From Methanosaeta sp. PtaU1.Bin112 (GTDB lineage Archaea; Halobacteriota; Methanosarcinia; Methanotrichales; Methanotrichaceae): a stretch of DNA of 64,000 bases. A program made the translations under genes and the position numbers. Below the pieces are notes generated by a model. It searched no databases, had not been told where the DNA came from, and saw only the letters and a program-made list of their open reading frames with translations. Where the stretch lies: the NCBI GenBank assembly GCA_002067705.1, contig MVRL01000173.1:1-64000 (forward strand), given 5' to 3'. Shown one piece after another: positions 42,914-51,286 of this stretch; within the stretch, counting starts at the first letter, position 1; each line of letters begins with the position of its first letter.

Positions 42914-43645
42914 ATGTCCGAAATCCTGCGGGAGCATTTCCAGCTCAAAGAGACCATTGTCACCATCTTCGCCAGAGAGAGTGGGCACATCGATGCTGCT
43001 AAAGGATCCATCCGGGAGCAACGCGCCCATCTGGAGGAATTCATAAGAGAGGATCCTTTCTTTCAGATAACCCTTGAGCCTTACGATCTTGCTGCGAATG
43101 ACGCCCCGGATGCTCCGGAAATTGTGAGACGGATGATTGAGAAAAGCGCTCTCTTCGGCATTGGCCCCATGTCTGCGGTTGCCGGTGCCATAGCGGGATT
43201 TTCCGTGCAGGCCATGATGGATGAGGGAGCAACCTATGCAGTGGTGGATAACGGCGGAGATATCTGCATCTTAAATGATCTGCCCATAGTAGTAGGAATA
43301 TACGCGGGCAGTTCGCCCATTCAGAACCTGGCCTTCGAGATCGCCGCCAGGAGAACGCCTTTAGGCATCTGCACCAGCTCGGGAAGCGTTGGACCGTCCA
43401 TATCCTTTGGCTTTTCCGATGCCGCAGTGGCGATCTCAGAGGATGCAGCTCTGGCTGACGCTGCGGCCACGGCCCTTGGAAATGCCGTAACGGCTAAGGG
43501 GCCCTTGCAGGAGTGCTTTTCGGCGATCGACCGGCCGGGAATCGATGGCGCTCTGGCGATAAGGGGCGAAGAGATGGCGCTATGGAAGCAGCTGCCGCCA
43601 CTGCGCCGGGCCCGGGTTACTGCTGAGAGGATTACCAGGGGATAG
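42914..43645 (+). CDS. UPF0280-family protein (ApbE-like fold)
   Basis: The 243-residue protein carries UPF0280 motifs: GIGPMSAVAGAIAGFSVQAM near residue 78, VDNGGDICI near 110, GICTSSGSVGPSISFG near 150 and ALADAAATALGNAV near 180. The family resembles ApbE flavin transferases but lacks known activity. It starts 6 bp after hflX and closes the operon. Confidence 0.85.
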   Translation: MSEILREHFQLKETIVTIFARESGHIDAAKGSIREQRAHLEEFIREDPFFQITLEPYDLAANDAPDAPEIVRRMIEKSALFGIGPMSAVAGAIAGFSVQAMMDEGATYAVVDNGGDICILNDLPIVVGIYAGSSPIQNLAFEIAARRTPLGICTSSGSVGPSISFGFSDAAVAISEDAALADAAATALGNAVTAKGPLQECFSAIDRPGIDGALAIRGEEMALWKQLPPLRRARVTAERITRG

Positions 43646-43699
43646 GGAAAAATGCGAACTGGATAGAGAATGGTTAAATATTGCCCTGGGCATTTGAGA

Positions 43700-43738
43700 A
43701 TGGGAAGAAAAAAAAGTGGTAGAAGGGCAAAGAAATGA
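43700..43738 (+). CDS. Possible 12-residue basic leader peptide
   Basis: A mini-ORF MGRKKSGRRAKK overlaps the start of the radical SAM gene: its TGA (43736-43738) shares bases with the ATG at 43735. It has only a weak GAG ribosome site. It could be a translational coupling device or a chance ORF; it has no cysteine, so it is not an obvious substrate for the enzyme that follows. Confidence 0.25.
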   Translation: MGRKKSGRRAKK

Positions 43739-44922
43739 TAAGACAAAAGCGGAAACAAAAGAGGCCTTTTCACGTCATGATCATCCCCACCCTGGGCTGT
43801 CCATCCAAATGCGCTTATTGCTGGAGTTCTGAGGTAGGCTCGCCCATAATGAGCATAGAGACTGTCAGGGAGATCGTAGCCTGGCTCCAGGACTTTCGCA
43901 TCGACCCCGTGACATTCACGTTTCATGGAGGAGAGCCCCTTTTAGCCGGTGCGGATTTCTACCGGCAGGCTCTGCCACTTTTAACCAAAGAGTTGCCCCA
44001 ACTCGAACCTAACTTTGCTCTGCAAACCAACCTCTGGATGCTCACTCCCGAACTGGCCGATGTCCTGGCGGAATACAATATCCCAATAGGCTCCAGTCTG
44101 GATGGGCCGCAGGAGCTGAACGATCTGCAGAGATCAGAGGGCTACTATGAGAGGACCATGCGAGGGTACAGGCTGGCCAAGGAGCACGGCCTGCAGGTTC
44201 AGTTCATATGCACCTTTACCTGCTATTCCGAGCAGTTTAAAGAGGATATCTTCAATTTCTTCATGAGTAATGACCTGACGCTCAAGCTGCATCCGGCACT
44301 TCCCTCCCTGAGAAGCGACGAGCCGGACCGATGGGCTCTCTCTCCAGAGAAGTACGGTGAGCTGCTGGTCTATTTGCTGGACAAGTACCTGGAGAATATG
44401 GACCGGATAGAGGTAAGAAACATCAACGACTACGCAAGGTGCGTCTTCACCGGCCGGGGTACGGTCTGCACATTTGTAGACTGCATGGAGAACACCTTTG
44501 CGGTGGGCCCGGACGGCAGCATCTATCCTTGTTATCGTTTCGTCGGAATGCCTGAGTATGTCATGGGCAATGTCCGGGACCGGCCAAGCCAGCAAGATCT
44601 GGCGCAGTCGCCTGCGGGACTGCGCATGCGTGCCTTCAAGGATTATGTGGACAGAGAATGCAAGGGCTGCAAGCACATACGCTACTGCCGGGGAGGCTGT
44701 CCTTATAATGCCATAGCACCTACTAACGGAGAGATCAAGGGCGTTGATCCCCATTGTCTGGCCTATAAGCGGATCTTCGATGAAATTGCGGAGCGCTTCA
44801 ACCAGGAGATGATGGGGTCCATGGGCCTGGAGATGGGGCTATCAGCTAAGACGGCTTCGCCCTCAAAAGAAAACCGTCCGGCTATCATGCCGCTGGTCCG
44901 CAAGCTGGCATCGAATCAATAG
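43735..44922 (+). CDS. SPASM-type radical SAM protein, Mhun_1560 family, putative peptide modifier
   Basis: The 395-residue enzyme has the radical SAM motif CPSKCAYCWSSEVG (Cx3Cx2C) near residue 22 and THFGGEPL-like FTFHGGEPLLAG near 60. The C-terminal SPASM cysteines are in YPCYRFVG, CKGCKHIRYCRGGCPYNA and HCLAYK between about 265 and 345. This layout matches anSME-like enzymes and the methanogen Mhun_1560 family, suspected of modifying a peptide or protein. No Cys-rich target peptide is seen within 150 bp on either side. Confidence 0.82.
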   Translation: MIRQKRKQKRPFHVMIIPTLGCPSKCAYCWSSEVGSPIMSIETVREIVAWLQDFRIDPVTFTFHGGEPLLAGADFYRQALPLLTKELPQLEPNFALQTNLWMLTPELADVLAEYNIPIGSSLDGPQELNDLQRSEGYYERTMRGYRLAKEHGLQVQFICTFTCYSEQFKEDIFNFFMSNDLTLKLHPALPSLRSDEPDRWALSPEKYGELLVYLLDKYLENMDRIEVRNINDYARCVFTGRGTVCTFVDCMENTFAVGPDGSIYPCYRFVGMPEYVMGNVRDRPSQQDLAQSPAGLRMRAFKDYVDRECKGCKHIRYCRGGCPYNAIAPTNGEIKGVDPHCLAYKRIFDEIAERFNQEMMGSMGLEMGLSAKTASPSKENRPAIMPLVRKLASNQ

Positions 44923-45053
44923 GGACGCATGATTGTGCATCTCACTTTATGAAATGACACTATATGCGTCACGAATGACTATTTTTGGTGATTGGTGTAT
45001 TAATTAAGAATCAATTTAGATAATTCGGTTGATAGTAGTAACACTTAAATATT

Positions 45054-45064
45054 TAGTATTACTA
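45054..45064. promoter_or_regulatory. Palindrome TAGTATTACTA
   Basis: Perfect inverted repeat TAGTA-T-TACTA ending 9 bp before the ATG of the ZnuA-like gene. It is the most symmetric member of the TAGTAAT motif group and could be an operator that blocks the transcription start or early elongation. Confidence 0.4.
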
Positions 45065-45073
45065 GCGGTAATT

Positions 45074-45952
45074 ATGAATAATCAATTATCCAATATAGCC
45101 AAACTGTTGCTAGCGATCTTTCTGATTGTTCCTGCTTGTGCGCAGGCGGAAGGGCCAGTGCTCAAGATAGTGTGCACTACCAGTGTATTGATGGACCCGG
45201 CGACTTACATCGGCGGCGATAAGGTACAGGCGATCTCCATCGCCGACCCGACTCTCTGTCCTCACCTGCAGACAGACATAATTCCCAATCGGATTCAACT
45301 CAACATGGATTTCATAAAAGACGCCGACATGTTCATGGCGTACAACGACAGCAATGATCAGAAATATAACATTCCAGCGGTTAATGATTTCATGAAGGCC
45401 AACAAATACAAAGACTTTGAATGGAATACTATCTCCAACCCATCCCGAGGATGGAACACACCGACCAACTCCAAGCTGCTGGCTGCTGAAGTAGAAGGGT
45501 GGCTCGAAGAGAAAGACCCGGCCAACAAGACATATTATGAGCAGCGCTACAATGATTATGCAAAGAGCTTTGACGCTATCGAGCCCACAGAGTCTGAGAA
45601 GAAGCAGCTAAACAAGACCTCTGTCATCGTCATGCTCTGGCAAAGAGATCCTGTGCAAAACTGGCTGGGCATGAAGGTGGTCAATTTCTTCGCTCCCGAG
45701 TTTGCTATGAATGGAACGAAAACGGCTGCCAAGATAGTAGATGATATTAACGCCAACCCGGATAAATATCGAAACGTTACCTATATCATCGAGAATATGC
45801 AGTCCGGAGAGCTGGCCAAGGGCATAGAAGAGTCGCTGAAGGACAAGGGTATCAATGCCACGCGGGTCATATTCACCAATTTCCCAGGATCTGTAACTCA
45901 GGCCAATACCATGGCAGAGGTGCTGAATTACAACAAAGGGCTTGTTCTCTGA
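45074..45952 (+). CDS. ZnuA-like metal-binding protein (family 9)
   Basis: ATG 45074 opens the signal peptide (MNNQLSNIAKLLLAIFLIVP, cleavage near ACAQAEG); the open frame extends 15 codons upstream without support. The 292-residue precursor has the family-9 layout: VCTTSVLMDPATYIGGD, PTLCPHLQTDIIPNRI with a likely metal histidine, DADMFMAYN, and a C-terminal TNFPGSVTQANTMAEVL. Many ligands expected in ZnuA (several histidines) are not evident, so the metal may differ. No permease or ATPase accompanies it; the ABC operon at 27.5-29.1 kb lacks a binding protein and could use this one. Confidence 0.8.
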   Translation: MNNQLSNIAKLLLAIFLIVPACAQAEGPVLKIVCTTSVLMDPATYIGGDKVQAISIADPTLCPHLQTDIIPNRIQLNMDFIKDADMFMAYNDSNDQKYNIPAVNDFMKANKYKDFEWNTISNPSRGWNTPTNSKLLAAEVEGWLEEKDPANKTYYEQRYNDYAKSFDAIEPTESEKKQLNKTSVIVMLWQRDPVQNWLGMKVVNFFAPEFAMNGTKTAAKIVDDINANPDKYRNVTYIIENMQSGELAKGIEESLKDKGINATRVIFTNFPGSVTQANTMAEVLNYNKGLVL

Positions 45953-46384
45953 GCGTCTTGTCTCTATTTGCGGATGAATATGCATTGGCCTCAGCCCTAT
46001 CCGAGAGAGGTTCGTTAAGGGCGGCTCGTTTGATGGCTTGGTGCCGACCATCGGCTCTAAGCCCAATTCAAATGCATGCGATTCATGCGTGCAATTCATC
46101 CATGTTTTCAGAGGCGATTTGCTTGATAATGTGTTGCAAGAAAGCACTCCTGGTAAACTTATCAGCATTGCTGGGTTGGGTTGGAGGCGGCAATCGCGCA
46201 TAATTCACACCAATTTTTGGCTAATGAGCTCTTAAGATGATGATTATTGTGCAGCTTGGTGGTGCGTGCCGTTTACACATAGCGGTTTGACGGTTTTGCG
46301 TGTGATCAAACATAAAAAAGTTAACACGCATTAAACTTAACTCTAGTAAAATGTTTTATAGTATAAGTGTGACAATACTATAAT
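45953..46384. other. Gene-free stretch
   Basis: Short frames only, on both strands. A promoter-like ATGTTTTATAGTATAAG lies at 46351-46368, about 25 bp ahead of the small ORF. Nothing else recognised. Confidence 0.5.
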
Positions 46385-46555
46385 ATGTTAATAGGAAGGA
46401 TTGATGGGAACTCTAAGAAGTCCATTCGATCTGAGATACGCTACTTCGATAACGACCAGAATCCAGTCTCCCGTGACCGGGCCACCTGGGCAGTCTTTCG
46501 AGAAGTGGACGAAAACGGAGTCCTCATCTTTGAGGCACAGGGATTCATAGATTAG
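46385..46555 (+). CDS. Small hypothetical protein, 56 residues
   Basis: The frame starts MLIGRIDGNSKKSIRSEIRY and continues NDQNPVSRDRATWAVFREVD, then ends QGFID. The composition is protein-like and a TATA-like element lies just upstream, so it may be a true leaderless small gene. No ribosome site is seen, as expected for a leaderless start. Family not recognised. Confidence 0.45.
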   Translation: MLIGRIDGNSKKSIRSEIRYFDNDQNPVSRDRATWAVFREVDENGVLIFEAQGFID

Positions 46556-46984
46556 CGAATGTCCTGAACAGAACATAATACCTTTTTTGATAACTACAAT
46601 TTTTTTTGTCTACCACTCATCTAGGCTAATAAGCATGTGAACTACCGCGCCCTGATGGGCCGGGCTTGCATGCCGCGTCTTCTTTTTTCGCAGTCATGCC
46701 TCTCTGGCATCGGCGCTGCGTTTTGCGGGAATTTTCAGAATCCGCTACATTGGCCAAACTTGCGCCAGGTTCGCTATTCAGAGGTTCGAATCTCATCGAA
46801 CAGGTTCGGGGTGTTCCTCCCACAACATGGAATATTCTAGCGAATCCGAATTCTCCCCCCGGGAAAAGTGGCGGATCATCCAAGTAGCACTTGAATTCCT
46901 CATGGAATCGTATCTTGACTATGGAAGGATACGTAATTAGATATCCAATTGAAAATATAATTGATCTTTGCAGAGCGAAAGTAA
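46556..46984. other. Gene-free stretch with repeat element
   Basis: Contains the second palindromic repeat unit (46636-46663) and an isolated tRNA T-arm-like word GAGGTTCGAATCTC (46781-46794) without any acceptor or anticodon arm. No gene seen. Confidence 0.5.
46636..46663. repeat. Palindromic repeat unit, copy 2
   Basis: GTGAACTACCGCGCCCTGATGGGC shares its core with 35265-35288 (GTGAACTATCGCGTCCTGATGGGC, given here only as comparison by position). Hairpin GCCC-TGAT-GGGC with an imperfect extension. Confidence 0.55.
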
Positions 46985-47163
46985 TCAGGGCAGAGGGCTT
47001 TTGCTTTCAGCCGTTGCGGCTATTGCAGCAACTCCCACAAATTCTGCGAAAGTTAGCGAGATCACCTTGATAGATGGGGGCTTGCCGCGGTCTCTACATC
47101 TCGACGAGACTCTCGATGCCCTGCAGCCAATGAAATTCGTCCTTCGCAATCCTGCAAGTTAAA
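46985..47163 (+). pseudogene. Relic related to 35318-35478
   Basis: The frame from 46968 reads MQSESNQGRGLLLSAVAAIA, then ATPTNSAKVSEITLIDGGLP and ends VLRNPAS. The first part resembles a signal peptide and matches the relic at 35.3 kb; after about 35 codons the two copies diverge. In both places a palindromic repeat unit lies upstream, so the pair were probably part of one element. Confidence 0.5.
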
Positions 47164-47556
47164 TCCTCGCGACATTTGTCACCCCGATTTCTGGGCCCCA
47201 TGAAGAGGAAGGGAGACAAAATTTGTGTCACCACGAAAATAACATAATTAGCGCAATAGCCGAAAGATTTATAGCATGTAAAGCAAAGCTAACTGTTGGG
47301 CTCAGATCCCTACTGCTATCCCTCCCAGGTGGCACGGGCATTTGAGCCTTATTTCATGCATCTTGGATTTTTATGCATTTAGGTACCAATTAAGTACCAT
47401 TAAGCAAATCTCAGACAATTGCTTACAACTTGATCCTATATATTTTCCACGGTTAAATTGCCAGTCTTTTCTATGAAATATAATGTTAAGAAACATTTGT
47501 CCATATTTATGATACTGATTATACATAATATTTATCATAGTGGATTTCATATCGAA
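47163..47556. other. Gene-free stretch with possible small RNA
   Basis: Holds a TATA-like element at 47268-47275 and a foldable segment at 47298-47380 (described separately). The rest is AT-rich with no frame of note. Confidence 0.45.
47298..47380 (+). ncRNA. Candidate small RNA
   Basis: TTTATAG at 47269-47275 would place a transcription start near 47297. The following sequence closes with GGCTCA (47299-47304) pairing TGAGCC (47343-47348), and a second hairpin TGCAT/ATGCA (47358-47377) is followed by a short T-run. No family recognised and no coding frame present. Confidence 0.25.
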
Positions 47557-47943
47557 ATGAAAACCGAAGCCAATCCCCACGTTGGCCAAAACACTCCCCC
47601 TCAATCCCACAGAGAGAACTGCCTTATGATGCGCGTCGAAAAGTGCAGCATTCGCGATTCAATCTTCCAGCTGAGTGATATAGACCCCGGCCCATCAAGT
47701 CGAGGAGAGAAGTTTGCAGATTGGATTTACGAGAACCTGGGTTCATGGAGATTCATACTTGTGCAATCGATTCTTGTGGCATTCTGGGTGATACTCAATG
47801 CAACAGCCTATGTGCAAACCTGGGACCCTTATCCGTTTATCTTCATGAACGTGATCATCTCATTGCAGTCTGCCTATACCGTATCCCTAAAGTCGATATG
47901 CTTGGTTCGGGGAATGGATCAGAAAACCCGAACACCTTCGTGA
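47557..47943 (+). pseudogene. Damaged DUF1003-type membrane protein
   Basis: The frame contains the DUF1003 core: SRGEKFADWIYENLGSWRFI, a transmembrane segment, then QTWDPYPFIFMNVIISLQSA. In family members a second helix and a SQNRQ-type end follow; here the frame continues as VSLKSICLVRG, while another frame gives DMLGSGNGSENP, which better fits the expected end. This points to a frameshift near 47880 and decay. A longer upstream extension to 47458 is open but has no family support. Confidence 0.55.
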
Positions 47944-48035
47944 CTGGACATTGAATCCAGCCTTTGACGGGCTTTGCAAACCCCGCAAAAGAGGCAGACA
48001 ATATCCTGCACTCACACGCCTGCCCGGCCCACCGC

Positions 48036-48506
48036 TTATAAATCACGGCCCTTGCCTTCGCTCCTTCCCACCTCCTCCGCAGCAAAGGCCACGCCCCGCC
48101 GCGTGAGCTCCGCCAGCAGCTCCTCCATGAAAACCCCCCGCCCGCCCACATGCGCGTGCTCGGCGGCGCACGGGCGCCCTCCGGTGTAGCCACTACTAGT
48201 AATAGTAACGCCGCAGCTGGGGCTGCCTGCCAGGCCCACAATGCGCAGGCTCGCGCCCTGCCGAGCCAGCATCTCCAGGAGATCTGCATGCGACTTTATG
48301 AGAGCACGGCAGAAGCGGCGGAACTGGGGTACATCGAGCTGATTTCGGGTTACAGCCCAGCGGGAGAGGCCCAGGTAGAGGGCCTCCGGGCAGGGCAGCT
48401 GAACCGTGTAGCCCTCGGGCTGAAAGGCAACGGGCGCAAGCCCCCTCACCCGAGTCAGCGGGTTGAGCAGGCAATGGGCGACGACCGTTACCGAGGATGA
48501 CATCAT
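48036..48506 (-). CDS. DUF523-like cysteine-containing protein
   Basis: ATG 48506 overlaps the stop of the preceding gene. The 156-residue product has VVAHCLLNPLTRVRG at the N-terminus and GLAGSPSCGVTITSSGYTGG near residue 90, similar to the conserved cysteine motifs of DUF523-type proteins. Those may bind metal; a desulfidase-like role has been reported for relatives but cannot be claimed here. Unusually GC-rich, and the last 30 residues are Arg/Glu/Gly-rich. It is translationally coupled to the PH-like gene. Confidence 0.6.
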   Translation of the reverse strand: MMSSSVTVVAHCLLNPLTRVRGLAPVAFQPEGYTVQLPCPEALYLGLSRWAVTRNQLDVPQFRRFCRALIKSHADLLEMLARQGASLRIVGLAGSPSCGVTITSSGYTGGRPCAAEHAHVGGRGVFMEELLAELTRRGVAFAAEEVGRSEGKGRDL

Positions 48507-48919
48507 TTCTTCCACTGCTTGTTCTTGAGATAATGGTAGAACCTGATGCCTTCCATGTCATCGTAAAAGATGATGCTCTCCGCTCGCTCCCCCACCTTGA
48601 TCTTCAGAGTGTTGTTGTGAAACTCGTCCACGTACTGCACATCATCGATTACGTCCAGGGGCACAGTCTGGACGCTATCCCATGCCAATCCGGGCCTGAC
48701 AAAATGCACATTTTTATCGGTTGTCACCAGATAGCCCAGGATCTTGTCCATCATGCCCATCCTGGCAATGGCCAGCATCTCCTTGGACGCTCTGCTCTCC
48801 AGGATGGCGGGAGCAATCTGCACCAGCGTCTCCCCTGCCGCAGCCAGCTTCTTGGCGGTGCGGGCGAGCTTTTTGGGAACCTCAATACCCAGCGTGCCTG
48901 CATCAATCGTCTGGGTCAT
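48503..48919 (-). CDS. PH-domain-like protein (YokE type)
   Basis: A 138-residue cytoplasmic protein. An N-terminal helix region (KKLARTAKKLAAAGETLVQI) precedes a PH-like beta domain with LGYLVTTDKNVHFVRPGL and IPLDVIDDVQYV-like TVPLDVIDDVQYVDEFH, typical of bacterial PH/YokE-like domains. Function unknown. It starts at the stop of purP and overlaps the following DUF523-like gene, so the three are one operon. Confidence 0.6.
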   Translation of the reverse strand: MTQTIDAGTLGIEVPKKLARTAKKLAAAGETLVQIAPAILESRASKEMLAIARMGMMDKILGYLVTTDKNVHFVRPGLAWDSVQTVPLDVIDDVQYVDEFHNNTLKIKVGERAESIIFYDDMEGIRFYHYLKNKQWKK

Positions 48920-50061
48920 CAGGTCACTATCTTCTCCAGGCAGTCATTCTCGATGGCTATTCGTACCTCGCGCGCCAGCCTGCGGCCAGTGGACATGTTG
49001 GTGCGCCAGAGGGCATTTCCGTAGGGATGGCCTACGGCCATATGCACATTGGTCCCGCCGCCGATGCGCGGAGCGACATCGTAGATGTAGAAGTTCAGGT
49101 CTTTGTCCACACAGGTCTGCAGACAGAATGGGCCGATGATGCCAGGAGAATAGTACTCCTGCGTCGCTGCTACATACTTCTCAGCGAGTATGAAGGCCTT
49201 CTCCAGGAGCGACTCACGCAGGGTTGCAGAGTTGTGGCCGCAGACGGTGTACTCGGGGTTGATCTGCCTATCGTTGAGGGTGAGCTGCTGGGGCGCAGGT
49301 AGCCGGCAGTGCCCATCAAGAGAGGTCTCGAAGCGCCAGTCTATGCCGATCAGCTCGATCTGCTCGCTGATGGGCGAATAGAAGAAGTCCAGATTGAAGA
49401 CCGGCCCGATCACATACCGCTCAATTCTGGCCAGCTCAATTCCGTCCTGATCGATCACATTCTGGCGGAGGAGCTGATCTGCCTTCTGGCAGTACTCTTC
49501 ATAGGAGGCGGCAGTGAAAAAACCTCTCTCCAGGGTCTTTACCGCATGAGGCAGCTTGACCATAACCAGCTCTTTGATATCCTCCGCCTCGACCGGCTCT
49601 GGGAACGGCAGCCCCGCCTTCTCCAGTATCCAGTAATAATCCCTCTTATCCCCGCGCTCCTCAGAGCGAAGCAAGTTCCGAGAACCGAGAAGAGGAATCT
49701 GAAATTGGTCTTCAACGGCATCGATGCCGCAGTAAGAGGTAAACGATCGGTTGGGCACAAAAAGGGTATTTTTGTCCTTGAGAAGATCCTGATTCTCCTG
49801 CTCCAGAATCTGAGAGAACTTCTTGAGCATCAGAACCTCGTCTATCATGCCGCTTATGATTCTGCCAGATTTGTCCCTACCGGCGCGGAAGTACTTGACA
49901 TAAGGCTTCTCCCGCCCCTCCTGGCACACCGCCAGCGTCCGGAAATTCTCCTCTACTGCGCCGTCTGCCGTATCCAGGGCAGAATGGGATGCAATCATCC
50001 CGATTCGCAGATCATCGAGGTCGTATCCCCTCAAGACCTCTAATACCTTGCTGCGATCCAT
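48919..50061 (-). CDS. purP: IMP-pathway formate ligase PurP
   Basis: ATG 50061 is supported by TTGAGGTG 10 nt upstream. The 380-residue ATP-grasp enzyme converts AICAR plus formate and ATP to FAICAR in archaeal purine synthesis, replacing the folate-dependent PurH step. Landmarks are IGMIASHSALDTADGA near residue 22, FVPNRSFTSYCG near 100, a central LDGHCRLP segment and the C-terminal DVAPRIGGGTNVHMAVGHPY near 340. Length and motifs fit the archaeal DUF1246/DUF1297 family. Archaea often hold several purP paralogues; which this is cannot be told. Confidence 0.88.
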   Translation of the reverse strand: MDRSKVLEVLRGYDLDDLRIGMIASHSALDTADGAVEENFRTLAVCQEGREKPYVKYFRAGRDKSGRIISGMIDEVLMLKKFSQILEQENQDLLKDKNTLFVPNRSFTSYCGIDAVEDQFQIPLLGSRNLLRSEERGDKRDYYWILEKAGLPFPEPVEAEDIKELVMVKLPHAVKTLERGFFTAASYEEYCQKADQLLRQNVIDQDGIELARIERYVIGPVFNLDFFYSPISEQIELIGIDWRFETSLDGHCRLPAPQQLTLNDRQINPEYTVCGHNSATLRESLLEKAFILAEKYVAATQEYYSPGIIGPFCLQTCVDKDLNFYIYDVAPRIGGGTNVHMAVGHPYGNALWRTNMSTGRRLAREVRIAIENDCLEKIVT

Positions 50062-50126
50062 CAAGTCAGAGCACCTCAAAATAATTGTGTTGTCCTCTCA
50101 TATTTCCATCCCGATTTATCAAGATG

Positions 50127-50588
50127 ACCCCCACCTTAGCCAGCAGTCCGCTTTAGCCGCATCTACCGTTAAAGCGGCGCGCTCATGGAAGGCACAGCCA
50201 TCAACCTGCACGAATTCCATCCACTGGAAGCCTGGCAGAACCTTGGCCACTCCTTTTGCAGTTATAGTTCCTTTGCTCATACCCGCGCCAGGCAGATAAG
50301 CGATTGCCGCGATGAAGGCTGCGCCGCCCGGCCTGGCGGCGGTTAAAGGAGCGCCCGCATTTCCAGAAAAGCCGACGCGCCTTCTGCTGCTAAGCTGATC
50401 CCCCAGATGTGCCCCCGCGATTCTACCGATACCGTTCATTGCAGCGCGCAAGCTGCGCCACGGACCGCGATGCACGCTGTTCAGTTGGCATCCCATCCTC
50501 CCGGAGTCCCGGCGGCCGCGATGATGAGCTTTCCTCCCCGCGACCCCCCTCCGGCCAAAGGTCGCAGAAGCGCCTCTTTCACCATCAT
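50127..50588 (-). pseudogene. Frameshifted GC-rich relic
   Basis: From ATG 50588 the frame reads MMVKEALLRPLAGGGSRGGK and LIIAAAGTPGGWDAN, then stops at 50481. The continuation is in another frame: LNSVHRGPWRSLRAAMNGIG, then GAAFIAAIAYLPGAGMSKGT and FQWMEFVQVDGCAFHERAAL, ending near 50127. The two halves look like one protein broken by a frameshift around 50485. The family is not recognised. Confidence 0.45.
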
Positions 50589-50776
50589 GACCTGCAGAGA
50601 CCTTCGCTGACAATTTGCATCATCCGACTGATCAGGCACCCATTTCCTTCGCCGATAATAAAATGTGCTGTTGTTGATTTATTATTTTTAAACGGTAATT
50701 TTGAAAGTGTCTTCTCAGCATTTTTTCGTGCATTACTTTAATATATCTAATTCTCAGGAGAATATAGCCAACCGAT

Positions 50777-51286
50777 ATGGAGTTGAGTCTTTTGGCGGGC
50801 AGAGCTTGGAAGTTTGGAAACGATATCGATACGGATGCCATCATTCCCGGACGCTATCTGGTCATCAATGATCCGGGAGAGCTGGCAGCTCATCTATTCG
50901 AGGGCGTTCGCCCGGAGATGGCAAAGACGGTTTCTCAAGGCGATTATATAGTAGCAGGGGAGAACTTTGGATGCGGCTCCTCCCGAGAGCATGCTCCCAT
51001 CGCCATAAAAGGCGCAGGAGTAAAAGCAGTTGTTGCCAAATCATTTGCCAGAATATTCTTTAGAAACTCCATCAACATCGGCCTGCCTCTGTTTATCTGC
51101 CCCCAGGTCGATAGAATCGCCGACGGCGCAGAGATAGAGATAGACATGATCGGCGGTGTGGTTCACAATAAATCCAGCGCTGAAGACTACAAGACGACGC
51201 CGCTCCCAGATTTTCTCCAGGAGATTGTCGATGCGGGAGGACTCGTAGAATATACCAGACGACAGGTGGCCAAGGTGACAGCATGA
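50777..51286 (+). CDS. leuD: 3-isopropylmalate/homoaconitate dehydratase small subunit
   Basis: The 169-residue subunit has [20 protein letters not shown] at residues 12-31 and [21 protein letters not shown] near 62, the swivel-domain motifs of the aconitase superfamily. It pairs with a large LeuC-type Fe-S subunit (not in the window) to isomerise isopropylmalate in leucine synthesis, or homoaconitate in coenzyme B synthesis. Its stop overlaps the next gene (ATGA). The YLVI loop that sets substrate choice does not decide between the two roles on its own. Confidence 0.88.
   Translation: MELSLLAGRAWKFGNDIDTDAIIPGRYLVINDPGELAAHLFEGVRPEMAKTVSQGDYIVAGENFGCGSSREHAPIAIKGAGVKAVVAKSFARIFFRNSINIGLPLFICPQVDRIADGAEIEIDMIGGVVHNKSSAEDYKTTPLPDFLQEIVDAGGLVEYTRRQVAKVTA

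Noticed and set aside
43700-43738. Twelve-residue ORF as a RiPP precursor
   Set aside because: It has no cysteine or other typical modified residues and only a weak ribosome site; kept as a low-confidence leader ORF.
46781-46794. tRNA-like T-arm word GAGGTTCGAATCTC
   Set aside because: No acceptor, D or anticodon arm can be folded around it; it may be chance or a tiny remnant of an attachment site.
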